Assembly (NCBI RefSeq): GCF_000621705.1
Contig: NZ_JHXO01000007.1
Location: 372,001-436,000 of the forward strand
Source of the DNA: Prolixibacter bellariivorans ATCC BAA-1284
GTDB taxonomy: Bacteria; Bacteroidota; Bacteroidia; Bacteroidales; Prolixibacteraceae
Length of the DNA stretch: 64,000 nucleotides
Direction of reading: 5' to 3'
This document shows, one piece after another, positions 33,293 through 41,911 of the stretch (positions are counted from its first letter, which is position 1; every line of letters begins with the position of its first letter). Position numbers and translations under genes: made by a program. A model generated the notes under the pieces. That model saw only the letters and a program-made list of their open reading frames with translations, was not told the DNA's origin and searched no databases.

Positions 33293-34630
33293 ATGAGAAA
33301 TCACTTGTACTTTGTCACCTTCGTGGCGGCCCTTGGCGGACTGATGTTTGGATTCGAGACTGCCGTCATCAACGGAACAATTTTTTATGTGCAGCAATTC
33401 TTCGGCTTTTCTGAAGCGATGAAAGGTGTGGTAGTGAGTATGGCACTGGTTGGCTGTATCATCGGAGCACTTTTCATTGGAAAACCCGGCGATATATTCG
33501 GTCGGCGCCAGATGCTGAAAGTAATGGCTGTTATGTTCCTCCTTTCGATGATTGGTGCCGGATTGGCTACCAACCTGACCGTTTTCATTACGGCCCGCTT
33601 AATTGGCGGAATTGCAGTAGGTGGCGCATCAGTGCTAACTCCCATGTATATCTCCGAAATTGCCCCGCCCAAACTGCGAGGACGATTGGTTGCCACTAAT
33701 CAGCTAGCTATTGTCACCGGTATTTTGATGGCATTCTTCTCCAACTACATCATCGACAGCATTGGACACAGTAACTGGCGCTTGATGTTTCTGGCCGGAA
33801 CCATTCCGTCAGGCGTTTATTTCCTTTTGCTTTTCTTCATCGACAGAAGTCCGCGCTGGTTGGTGAAAATGAACCGTATCGACGAAGCGCTCGCTGTTAT
33901 TCACAAGGTCAATCCGCACCAGGATGCGGAAATCATGATGAATCAGATCAGGGATTCGCTCGACCAAAACGTGATGAAGAAGTACTCATTCATGTTCAAG
34001 CCTCCCTACCTGAAATTAGTGTTGATTGGCATTGCGGTCGGGATGTTTAACCAAATGGCGGGAATCAACGTCATCATGTACTATTCCACCGATATTTTCC
34101 GGGTTGCCGGTTTCTCTGCCGAATCTGCTATGTTCCAGTCTGTGTTGATTGGTATAACCAACCTGGCTTTTACCATTGTTGCCATGATTTTCATCGACCG
34201 GTTCGGGCGTAAATTCCTGCTTTATGTGGGGGCTACCGGTATGTCTGTATTTCTCGGGTTGTTTGCCTGGTCGTACATCACCGGTAATTATGCAGGATAC
34301 CAGTTGCTGGCTTACCTTGTTGGGTACATTGCGTTTTTCGCTTTCTCGCAGGGAGCTGTCATTTGGGTTATTCTGTCGGAAATGTTCCCCAACAATGTTC
34401 GTTCGCGGGGAGCAGCCATCGGATCTTTCTCTCACTGGTTTTTCAACTTTGTAATAGCGCTGTTGTTTCCGTTGGTATCGGCAAAAATTGGCGTCGGATG
34501 GGTTTTTGCATTCTTCTTCGCCGCTACGTTGTTGAGTATCCTATTCTATCACTTTGCATTAGTCGAAACAAAAGGCAAATCGTTAGAAGAACTGGAAATG
34601 GAAACCATCGGCCGAAAAGTTTCTTCCTGA
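33293..34630 (+). CDS. Sugar porter family MFS transporter
   Basis: 445 residues from the ATG at 33293 (the frame is open to 33260, but the first helix begins with RNHLYFVTFVAALGGLMFGF). Twelve membrane helices. Sugar-porter signatures: GDIFGRRQ in loop 2-3, ISEIAPPKLRGRL after helix 4, IDRSPRWLVKM before the central loop, GMFNQMAGINVIMYYS in helix 7, IDRFGRKFLL, and a C-terminal VETKGKSLEELE. These place it with XylE/GLUT-type sugar:H+ symporters. The next gene on the strand is a polyol dehydrogenase, so a polyol or pentose is a plausible cargo. Confidence 0.93.
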   Translation: MRNHLYFVTFVAALGGLMFGFETAVINGTIFYVQQFFGFSEAMKGVVVSMALVGCIIGALFIGKPGDIFGRRQMLKVMAVMFLLSMIGAGLATNLTVFITARLIGGIAVGGASVLTPMYISEIAPPKLRGRLVATNQLAIVTGILMAFFSNYIIDSIGHSNWRLMFLAGTIPSGVYFLLLFFIDRSPRWLVKMNRIDEALAVIHKVNPHQDAEIMMNQIRDSLDQNVMKKYSFMFKPPYLKLVLIGIAVGMFNQMAGINVIMYYSTDIFRVAGFSAESAMFQSVLIGITNLAFTIVAMIFIDRFGRKFLLYVGATGMSVFLGLFAWSYITGNYAGYQLLAYLVGYIAFFAFSQGAVIWVILSEMFPNNVRSRGAAIGSFSHWFFNFVIALLFPLVSAKIGVGWVFAFFFAATLLSILFYHFALVETKGKSLEELEMETIGRKVSS

Positions 34631-34657
34631 TTTCCCTATAACTGATAATATTTTAAC

Positions 34658-34702
34658 GACGCAATTTTCAAGGCCGAATGCTTTGATTTTGCGTCTTTTT
34701 TT
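34658..34702 (+). terminator. Terminator of the sugar porter gene
   Basis: GACGCAA (34658-34664) pairs with TTGCGTC (34689-34695), followed by seven T residues. It separates the transporter from the dehydrogenase gene. Confidence 0.8.
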
Positions 34703-34900
34703 ATATCTTATCCTAATCAATTAAGATTTACAGACACAAGGTATATCAAGACAACTTTTCGCAGAGTTTATTTTCCTGTTGTAATCCGGTAAATTGGAAG
34801 ATTTTTCGCCCCCTTTCTACTGGCTTAGGTAAATGCAGCTTGTGCTGGAATGTTGAAATAAGAACCGAAGCCTGACAATAAAAACTGAAACAGTATCGCC

Positions 34901-35968
34901 ATGAATAAATACATGAAAACTTTTGCACTGACCGGCAAAGAAAAGATGGAAATACAGGAGCGTCCCATGCCAGAGATTGTAAATGATACCGATGTTCTCA
35001 TACGAATGATACGTGTTGGGGTTTGTGGCTCCGATATGCATTATTACAAAGAAGGCGGTATCGGAAGTCAGGTCATCAGCTATCCGTTTACGCCGGGCCA
35101 CGAAGGGGCTGGTATTGTAGCTGCTGTAGGCAAAAGTGTTCAGCACGTAAATATTGGTGATAGAGTGGCTATCGACCCGGCTATGTCTTGTGGTCATTGT
35201 GATCAGTGTGAAGCGGGACGGCCTCACACCTGCCGCAATCTTAAATTTCTGGGCAATCCCGGTCAGGCCGAAGGCTGTCTTTCCGAATACATAGTCATCC
35301 CCGAGAGCTCCTGTTTTGCCATCAACAATCGTTTGGGATTTGATGAAGCCGTGGTTTCAGAGCCGTTGGCAATTGGGTATTATGCCACCAAACTGGCCGG
35401 CGATTTAAAAGGAAAATCCATTGGAATTTTAGGATTCGGACCTATCGGGATGAGTGTTTTACTTCCGGCACAGTTACAGGAACCTGCTAAAGTATATGTG
35501 ACCGATAGACTCGAACACCGGCTGAAAATTGCCCGGGATTCCGGAGCCGGCTGGACCGGTAATCCCGATGAAACGGATGTAGTAAGTGAAATCACCCGAA
35601 AAGAACCTCTGCAACTTGATTTTGTATTCGAATGCTGCGGGAAACAGGAAGCTGTCGAGCAGGCTATTCAGTTGCTCAAACCGGGTGGAACTTTACTTAT
35701 AGTCGGCATACCAGAATTCAGTCACTGGTCCTTCCCTGTCGATGAACTTCGCCGAAAGGAAATTACCATTAAAAATGTTCGTCGCCAAAATGGTTTTACC
35801 CGGCCGGCACTCGATTTAATGGCCGATAGCACCATGGATGTTTCTCCGATGGTCACTCACCATTTCCCGTTTGAAGAGACAGACAAAGCTTATGCTTTGG
35901 TAGCCAATTACGAAGATGGTGTGATGAAAGCCATGATCGATTTTTCCGCCGGACGTTACGACGACTAA
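34901..35968 (+). CDS. Zinc-dependent sorbitol/xylitol dehydrogenase-like (MDR family)
   Basis: 355 residues; an ATG at 34913 (MKTFALTGKEK) is also possible. Catalytic zinc ligands Cys42 (VCGSDMHYY) and His67-Glu68 (PGHEGAG) are present, as are the four structural-zinc cysteines 97, 100, 103 and 111 (CGHCDQCEAGRPHTC). The Rossmann motif is GILGFGPIGMSV. Overall arrangement, including NLKFLGNP and VRRQNGFTRPALDLM, is that of NAD-dependent polyol dehydrogenases. It would oxidise a sugar alcohol to a ketose in the cytoplasm. A sugar porter gene lies upstream, separated by a terminator. Confidence 0.88.
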   Translation: MNKYMKTFALTGKEKMEIQERPMPEIVNDTDVLIRMIRVGVCGSDMHYYKEGGIGSQVISYPFTPGHEGAGIVAAVGKSVQHVNIGDRVAIDPAMSCGHCDQCEAGRPHTCRNLKFLGNPGQAEGCLSEYIVIPESSCFAINNRLGFDEAVVSEPLAIGYYATKLAGDLKGKSIGILGFGPIGMSVLLPAQLQEPAKVYVTDRLEHRLKIARDSGAGWTGNPDETDVVSEITRKEPLQLDFVFECCGKQEAVEQAIQLLKPGGTLLIVGIPEFSHWSFPVDELRRKEITIKNVRRQNGFTRPALDLMADSTMDVSPMVTHHFPFEETDKAYALVANYEDGVMKAMIDFSAGRYDD

Positions 35969-36025
35969 CAAAAATCTCATCTCAAGAAAAACAGTTAAAG
36001 CCGTTTTTGGACAGGTGAGGAATTG

Positions 36026-36033
36026 TATCTTTG
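36026..36033 (+). promoter_or_regulatory. -7 promoter element of recQ
   Basis: TATCTTTG, with a TTTTTG 16 bases upstream. It overlaps a TTG-started extension of the reading frame, so translation must begin downstream, at 36050. Confidence 0.6.
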
Positions 36034-36049
36034 GGCATTTTTCATATCC

Positions 36050-38161
36050 ATGATATACGAAACCCTCAGGAAATACTTCGGTTACGAAACCTTCAGGCCA
36101 TTACAGGAAGAGATTATTCAGGCAATACTTGATGGTCACGATTGCCTCGCTATTATGCCTACCGGCGGTGGAAAATCGCTTTGCTTTCAGCTTCCGGCTT
36201 TGGTACAGAAAGGAACGGCTATCGTCGTTTCACCGCTCATTTCCTTGATGAAAGACCAGGTAGATGCGCTGCGTGCCAATGGAATCGGTGCCGCCTACCT
36301 GAATTCAACCATTTCACCTTCTGAATCAATTCAAATCTTCCGGGACGTCATTTCAGGGAAAATCAAATTGTTGTATGTTTCCCCCGAAAAACTGCTTTCG
36401 CAGGATTTTTACCGTCAAATCAAAACCATAGATATCAGCCTGTTTGCGATTGACGAAGCACATTGTATTTCACAATGGGGACACGACTTTCGTCCGGAAT
36501 ACACCCAATTGAACTTTCTTTCGCGCGAATTCAAGGCTCCCATTATTGCATTGACGGCCACTGCCGACCGCATTACCCGGAGCGATATTATACAACAACT
36601 AGGTTTGCGAAAACCACAGACCTACATTAGTTCTTTCGACCGCGAAAACCTGAGCATTACCGTCCTTCCCGGAAGGGAAAAATATGAAAACATCAAACGG
36701 TTTATTGGCAAACGAAAAAACCAGTCCGGCATTATTTATTGCCTGAGCCGAAAACAAACCGAACAACTGGCCAACAAACTTAACGGCGAAGGGCTTGATG
36801 CCGTAAGTTATCATGCCGGCATGAAAGATTCCGAACGGCAAGCTGCTCAGGAGGATTTTATTAACGACCGCGTTCAGATTGTTTGTGCCACGGTAGCATT
36901 TGGGATGGGTATCGACAAGCCGAATGTCCGGTGGGTAATTCATTACAACTTGCCGAAAAACCTCGAAAGTTATTACCAGGAAATCGGACGAGCGGGCCGT
37001 GACGGACTTCCGGCCGATACCCTGCTTTTCTATTCCTACCGGGATGTGCTGACGCTGAAACAGTTTATTGAGGAAAGTACCCAGAAAGATTTGCTAACGC
37101 AGAAATTAGAACGCATGCAGCAATTTGCCGATGCGCGGACCTGCCGGCGACGAGTGTTGCTCAACTATTTCAACGAGGCTTACGATGAAGACTGCGGGAA
37201 CTGCGATGTCTGCCAGAATCCGCCGGCTGTTTTCGACGGCACGGTCATCGCGCAGAAAGCGCTTTCCGCCATTGCGAGAGTAAAAGAACAGATATCTTCG
37301 GGATTGTTAATTGATATTCTGCGAGGTTCTGCGCGAAAGGAACTGATTGATAACGGTTGGGCCGAAATTAAAACCTACGGGGCCGGCCGTGACATTTCTT
37401 ACCGGGATTGGCAAGAATATCTGCTTCAACTGCTGAATATGGGATTATTCGAAGTAGCTTATAACGACGGAAACAAACTGAAACTAACGTCGCTGAGCCG
37501 GGATGTCCTTTTCGACGGAAAGAAAATCAATCTGGTTTCGCCGGAAGAAGCAGAAAATCGCTGGAAGCAGCAGCAGGAAAAGAAACAGCCACAAAACAAA
37601 GTCGAAGAGTTGGACAATGCTCTTTTCGAACACCTCAGATCCGTTCGGAAGGAGCTGGCTGCAGAACGGAATGTACCACCCTACATCATCTTTTCCGATG
37701 CCACATTGAAACAAATGGCGACATCCAAACCGATCACCGAATTTGCCATGCGGCAGATTTCCGGTGTTGGCGAATTCAAATATGAACAGTTTGGCATTAT
37801 CTTCATTCGGGCTATCATGGATTTCAACCAATTTGGCAATACGAATGAAAAGCAAGCCACCAATCGGTATCAAAAAACCTACGATTTCCTGAAAAAGGGA
37901 TACAATCCGGAAGAAATTGCCGAACGGTTGAACCTGAACATTGTTACGGTTTGCTCGCATCTGGCTTATTTGTACGAAAGCGACTACGATATTTCACTAC
38001 AGGAGTTTTTGGAAAAGAAAGAGCTGCAAAAAATTGAAGCAGCATTACTGACACCCGGTTTAAAACACGAGCTGAAACCAATTTATGACCACCTGAACGG
38101 TGAGATTCCCTACCATAAGATTCGGCTGGGATTGAGTATTGCGAAGAAGGAGCAAGATTAG
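36050..38161 (+). CDS. recQ: ATP-dependent DNA helicase RecQ
   Basis: 703 residues from the ATG at 36050. Superfamily 2 helicase that unwinds 3' to 5' in recombination repair. Motif 0 FRPLQEEII, Walker A PTGGGKS, DEAH box AIDEAHCISQWGHDFRPEY, LTATAD, YHAGM, AFGMGIDKPNVR and QEIGRAGRDG are all intact. The zinc-binding subdomain has CRRRVLLNYFNE with CGNCDVC. A winged helix (about 410-490), an HRDC domain (about 525-605, LFEHLRSVRKELA) and a C-terminal helix-turn-helix (YNPEEIAERLNLNIVTVCSHL) follow. The stop overlaps the stop of the GH26 gene on the other strand by 4 bases. Confidence 0.96.
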   Translation: MIYETLRKYFGYETFRPLQEEIIQAILDGHDCLAIMPTGGGKSLCFQLPALVQKGTAIVVSPLISLMKDQVDALRANGIGAAYLNSTISPSESIQIFRDVISGKIKLLYVSPEKLLSQDFYRQIKTIDISLFAIDEAHCISQWGHDFRPEYTQLNFLSREFKAPIIALTATADRITRSDIIQQLGLRKPQTYISSFDRENLSITVLPGREKYENIKRFIGKRKNQSGIIYCLSRKQTEQLANKLNGEGLDAVSYHAGMKDSERQAAQEDFINDRVQIVCATVAFGMGIDKPNVRWVIHYNLPKNLESYYQEIGRAGRDGLPADTLLFYSYRDVLTLKQFIEESTQKDLLTQKLERMQQFADARTCRRRVLLNYFNEAYDEDCGNCDVCQNPPAVFDGTVIAQKALSAIARVKEQISSGLLIDILRGSARKELIDNGWAEIKTYGAGRDISYRDWQEYLLQLLNMGLFEVAYNDGNKLKLTSLSRDVLFDGKKINLVSPEEAENRWKQQQEKKQPQNKVEELDNALFEHLRSVRKELAAERNVPPYIIFSDATLKQMATSKPITEFAMRQISGVGEFKYEQFGIIFIRAIMDFNQFGNTNEKQATNRYQKTYDFLKKGYNPEEIAERLNLNIVTVCSHLAYLYESDYDISLQEFLEKKELQKIEAALLTPGLKHELKPIYDHLNGEIPYHKIRLGLSIAKKEQD

Positions 38162-39204
38162 TTCGGTGGAGTACTTTCCCGTACGAATTCCTTCCATTCG
38201 TCTAACGTGAGCGTGTTGGGAGCATCGTAAACAGCTTCGATATCAGCTGCTTTATTCTTTTCCGCCAGGTAACCACTCCAACACATAAACCAGCAATATT
38301 TCGGTTGATTCGCCAACGTGTCGGGCGGAGGCAATTTTCCTACTTCGCCCAAACCAATCGGTTTTCCGTTGGCCAACGTTAGTAAATCCTGATAATCCGA
38401 GCGCTGGAAATTCTCGCTGTACACGTCTGTTGCCAATACATCTACCACGTCGTCACCTGGATAAAAATCCGCATATGGCATTACGTTATTCCGGATTTCT
38501 GTTCCATTGAAAACCCAAATGAGGTTATTCAAATGATGCACGTTGATAAAACGGTCGAACAACATCCGGTAGAGCTTTTTGTATCGCTCCGGATTGCCAC
38601 ACCACCAAAACCAATCACCATTTGGTTCATGATACGGACGCCACAACACAGGCACACCGGCATCGCGCAACTCAGCCAAATAGCCGGCAATTACGTCGAC
38701 CTGATCGCACCAACGTTGATGAAGACGTGTTCCCGGAGTCAATAACTTCCTCCATTGCGTATCGGTCAACCTGGCCATTACATTGCCGTCGAAGGTTCCC
38801 GGCTCATCATCAATCGGGCGGATGGCATGCCACATCAGCGTGATCACAAAGCCCTGGTGATATTTGCGAATCGCCTCTTCCATATTCCGCTGTCTAAAAT
38901 TAACGCCATCAAGCGAATTGGCGAGGCTTTGACCAAATTCCTGCCCCCAAACGGCCGGATAATAACCTGTCAGCTGCTTCGCCTCTTCGGTTCGTCCGGA
39001 AATAAAAACCGGATGATTATGCTGCCCCGTCAAGGTATATTTCCCACTGACATCGTACAGCAATTGCAACAATTGCTTTGCCTCGGGTGAGGCATCCGGA
39101 TTCACTGTAAATGCACCGGGTGTCCATTCAAAAGAAAACTCCTCTCCTCTTTCACAACCGGAAATGAGACTCATCAACAAAAGGAAAAGAAATAACTTGC
39201 GCAT
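38158..39204 (-). CDS. GH26 beta-mannanase-like lipoprotein
   Basis: 348 residues. Lipoprotein signal with Cys17 (LISGCERG). The GH26 barrel begins near residue 35. The acid/base Glu193 sits in VLWRPYHEPNGDWFWW and the nucleophile Glu287 in GKPIGLGEVG; LTGQHNHP and WHAIRP are also family features. GH26 enzymes mostly cut beta-1,4-mannan, with some beta-1,3-xylanases and lichenases, so mannan is the likely substrate. It is anchored in an envelope membrane, possibly facing outward. It is not part of a visible SusCD locus, which is unusual for a polysaccharide-degrading enzyme in this phylum. Confidence 0.88.
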   Translation of the reverse strand: MRKLFLFLLLMSLISGCERGEEFSFEWTPGAFTVNPDASPEAKQLLQLLYDVSGKYTLTGQHNHPVFISGRTEEAKQLTGYYPAVWGQEFGQSLANSLDGVNFRQRNMEEAIRKYHQGFVITLMWHAIRPIDDEPGTFDGNVMARLTDTQWRKLLTPGTRLHQRWCDQVDVIAGYLAELRDAGVPVLWRPYHEPNGDWFWWCGNPERYKKLYRMLFDRFINVHHLNNLIWVFNGTEIRNNVMPYADFYPGDDVVDVLATDVYSENFQRSDYQDLLTLANGKPIGLGEVGKLPPPDTLANQPKYCWFMCWSGYLAEKNKAADIEAVYDAPNTLTLDEWKEFVRESTPPN

Positions 39205-39219
39205 ACCCGAAAAGAGTTT

Positions 39220-39261
39220 TGCACCATATCACCGGAAATTCCTTATCAATCAGATGGTGCA
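39220..39261. promoter_or_regulatory. Inverted repeat upstream of the GH26 gene
   Basis: TGCACCAT (39220-39227) and ATGGTGCA (39254-39261) are inverse complements 26 bases apart, 16 bases upstream of the GH26 start codon. It may be a regulator site or a leader hairpin. Confidence 0.3.
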
Positions 39262-39342
39262 GGTTTAGTTTCCTGTTAAGGTTACCATTTTACTATGGCA
39301 AGTGAAAGATAGGAAATTAATGTCTTTCATTGAAGAGACAGA

Positions 39343-40290
39343 CTACTGTAGTAAGCTTTCGGGAAAACTATCGGCATAATGTAAACCGATTCCTCGGGAC
39401 CTTAATTCCTCCGTAAACTCATCAACAATCAGCTGATTTCGTTCACTTTCCACAACCCGGCGAATCACAATTTCAATAATCTGCTTTGGATAATCAGCGG
39501 CAGCCTGCATGTAAATGCTCAGATCATTTTGTGTATTATCTCCGACCAACACAAAACTTTTGGCCGGGAAAAGCTGAATAATTTCTTCGAGAATTTCCAA
39601 CTTATGTAAATCCTTACGTGGTAGTTTTCTTCCGGTCAACACATGGCGCATTTTCCGGAAGTGCTTCAGAAAAACAGGTCCCGGAGGTAAGTTATTTTGG
39701 CGAAGGAAACGGTAAATCAACGGATACAGGTTTTGTTCGCTGTTCGATAAGTAAAACAGTGCTGCCCCATCTTCGTGTAAACGGTTCACCAACCGGACCA
39801 TGTTATCAACGGTTTTCCGCTTTTCAACACGGGTCAACATTAAGGTTTTAAATTTCAGAAGCTTTTTCGAAATAAACGAATGGAGCAACGTATCATCAAT
39901 ATCAGAAATCACCAGCGTATGTGCATCGAGATGGCGGACGTGCCGGGTGTACAAATTTTCAGGAATGTGTACTTCGGTATTTCCCATGATGCGCACTTCC
40001 TCTAAATGTGCAGGCGTTTTCTTAAAATTTCGCTTCCCAAAAAAAAGACCATTCCTGTCCGTTTTCATTTCGATGGTAGCAGAGTCAAAAACCAACTCAA
40101 CCCGGCAATTCCGACTTCGATTAGCCAGATACAAAGCGGCTAGTCGCCTGAAGGTTTCCATCCGGGAATAATCCGTGAATGAAAATTTCCGGTACCGGGT
40201 GTAAATCAGTTGCCCGAATACCAATGTTGTACTGCCGTTCGAAATGGCATGAAAACTAAGCAAGACCGGTTTCTTATTCCTCATCTTCAC
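39343..40290 (-). CDS. App1-type phosphatase domain protein (DUF2183, HAD fold)
   Basis: 315 residues. The N-terminal ~115 residues are strand-rich (VELVFDSATIEMKTDRNGLF). The DUF2183 phosphatase domain follows, with HAD motif I at TLVISDIDDTLL (Asp130, Asp132), a serine motif in ALFYLSNSEQNLYP, the lysine region KLEILEEIIQLFP and the acidic motif SFVLVGDNTQNDLSIY. Yeast App1 with this domain is a phosphatidate phosphatase. The gene overlaps the upstream diacylglycerol-kinase-like gene by 17 bases, so both are translated together. Opposing phosphatidate phosphatase and lipid kinase roles are therefore likely, although substrate is inferred from the yeast protein. Confidence 0.85.
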   Translation of the reverse strand: MKMRNKKPVLLSFHAISNGSTTLVFGQLIYTRYRKFSFTDYSRMETFRRLAALYLANRSRNCRVELVFDSATIEMKTDRNGLFFGKRNFKKTPAHLEEVRIMGNTEVHIPENLYTRHVRHLDAHTLVISDIDDTLLHSFISKKLLKFKTLMLTRVEKRKTVDNMVRLVNRLHEDGAALFYLSNSEQNLYPLIYRFLRQNNLPPGPVFLKHFRKMRHVLTGRKLPRKDLHKLEILEEIIQLFPAKSFVLVGDNTQNDLSIYMQAAADYPKQIIEIVIRRVVESERNQLIVDEFTEELRSRGIGLHYADSFPESLLQ

Positions 40291-41170
40291 CTCCTGTCAC
40301 AATTACCTTAACAGCCGATTCGATCATCGATATCGTCAGATGATCCACTTTGCCGATGTATTCTCCGTCAATCTGAAAATCGATTTTCCGGTCGATGGTA
40401 ATCTCAGCCTCCTTGCAGCTAATTACATCGGAATACATCTCTTCGTCGAGAAACAGTTCGAACTTGGTCAGCCCCAAATTGATCAATTCCTCGAGTTCTA
40501 TTTCCCGGAAATTACATATTTCAAAAAGACCGTCCGACATGGAACCATTTAGCGACAGATATATGCCGGTTCCAAATCTTCGCGCGTTGGCAAAAGCCAA
40601 CATGTAACCTTCTTTTTGATACTCACCTTCGGGCGTCTTAATGGTATACCGCATCAGTTCACTTTCCTGAAATGCACGAAACAGATGCTTGGCGTAACCA
40701 ACCATTCGCCTATCGCCAGATTTGGCATAGTTTTTCACAATCAACGCATTAACGCCAACATCTCCCAAATGTATTCCCAGATATTTCTGGTTAAATCGAA
40801 GCAAATCAATTGGCCGTGAAGTCTGTCCATTTACAGCCAACTCTACTGCTTCGGGCAATGTGTCTGGAATAGCCAGTTCGGTTGCCAAACCATTGGCCGA
40901 TCCCAAAGGCAAAATGCCTATCGGGGTGTCTTCATTGAGCAAGTTTCGGGCTACCAGCAAAACCGTACCGTCTCCACCACATGCAACCACCCTGTCCGGA
41001 CGATACCAATTGATTTCATGGCGCAAAGCTTCGTCATCATTCACTCCGGTCGTATATTGAAATTTGAAATCAAATTTCTCTCTCACTGCGAGCCAGTGAA
41101 TCCGGAGGATGGCTTCATCCTTATCAATGCCTCCGGAAACGGGATTCATGACAAATAAAATCTTTTCCAT
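40274..41170 (-). CDS. Diacylglycerol kinase family lipid kinase (YegS/DgkB-like)
   Basis: 298 residues. The catalytic domain opens MEKILFVMNPVSGG and carries the nucleotide motif VVACGGDGTV (65-70) and GILPLGSANGLATELAI. The C-terminal beta-sandwich includes FQIDGEYIGK. Such enzymes phosphorylate diacylglycerol or related lipids at the membrane face. It is the first gene of a two-gene operon with an App1-type phosphatase, overlapping it by 17 bases, which suggests a phosphatidate/diacylglycerol balance module. About 300 bases without genes lie upstream. Confidence 0.92.
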   Translation of the reverse strand: MEKILFVMNPVSGGIDKDEAILRIHWLAVREKFDFKFQYTTGVNDDEALRHEINWYRPDRVVACGGDGTVLLVARNLLNEDTPIGILPLGSANGLATELAIPDTLPEAVELAVNGQTSRPIDLLRFNQKYLGIHLGDVGVNALIVKNYAKSGDRRMVGYAKHLFRAFQESELMRYTIKTPEGEYQKEGYMLAFANARRFGTGIYLSLNGSMSDGLFEICNFREIELEELINLGLTKFELFLDEEMYSDVISCKEAEITIDRKIDFQIDGEYIGKVDHLTISMIESAVKVIVTGGEDEE

Positions 41171-41478
41171 TCAGCCAGCAACTATGATTGTGATAGCACG
41201 AAATCTATTGTTTATAAATGGAAAATAAGGATTGTTTGCGGTAAGAACAAATTTTTCATCTACAGCTGAATCGAATTCCCTGGGAGCTTATATAGTTTCG
41301 CAAAGACCTATTGTAAAAGACGACTCATTCTCTGCATTATTAAACAAGCAGAGTCTTCTATTAACAATCAAAGTATTGTGACCGAAATAAACCCAATGGC
41401 AACTGACTAAATACAGGTTGGATTCACTTACAATCTATGTATGCCATTGTCATCTGGAAACAAGCATTCTAAAATCAG
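41171..41478. other. Intergenic region, nothing recognised
   Basis: About 308 bases upstream of the lipid kinase gene. No coding frame of note, no TAnnTTTG box at a useful distance and no clear hairpin were found. Confidence 0.4.
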
Positions 41479-41637
41479 TTATTCTCTAAAATGAATATTT
41501 TCAATATCTGTGGTCCCTTTTCCGGATACAACATCCTTGATGTCGTTCCACTCCCACGCGACAACCAGCAGAAATACAATCAGTACGCCTGCCAGAAAAA
41601 ACAATAATTCACGCGGAGTTACTCGTTGAATCTTCAT
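41479..41637 (-). CDS. Small single-pass membrane protein (52 residues)
   Basis: An ATG at 41637 opens MKIQRVTPRELLFFLAG and the frame ends at a TAA (41479-41481). A hydrophobic helix spans about residues 11-28 (LLFFLAGVLIVFLLVVAW), followed by a polar tail WNDIKDVVSGKGTTDIENI. The composition, with basic residues before and acidic residues after the helix, gives a normal inner-membrane topology with a short periplasmic tail. I do not recognise the family. It lies alone in a gap between the lipid kinase gene and the FGE-like gene, on the same strand as both. Confidence 0.6.
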   Translation of the reverse strand: MKIQRVTPRELLFFLAGVLIVFLLVVAWEWNDIKDVVSGKGTTDIENIHFRE

Positions 41638-41756
41638 GGTCGGTTAATTTTTAGATTTGAGTCTTAATAAAATCTTTTACAACAATATTTATCGTTATAA
41701 GGTAATCTTTAAAATAGTGGACGATTAGCTGTTTAAATATCACCTCATACAAACAT

Positions 41757-41798
41757 AAAAAGGAAAGCTTACCCGAATAACAGGTAGCTTTCCCTTTT
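41757..41798 (-). terminator. Terminator of the FGE-like gene
   Basis: AAAGGAAAGCTTACC (from 41758) pairs with GGTAGCTTTCCCTTT (ending 41797) with one bulge and one mismatch; T-rich on the minus strand. It lies downstream of the gene at 41912-42853. Confidence 0.7.
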
Positions 41799-41911
41799 CA
41801 CACCAATGCCAAGATAGGAATATGGTATGAACTGTACAAGGATTTTAAAAAGTTATATCTATTATATGGACATATTTCTATTAGATGATGAAAATAGATA
41901 GAAAATGGACG

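Noticed and set aside
36023-36049. TTG-started N-terminal extension of RecQ
   Set aside because: The TTG lies against the -7 promoter box, and RecQ proteins start close to the FRPLQ motif.
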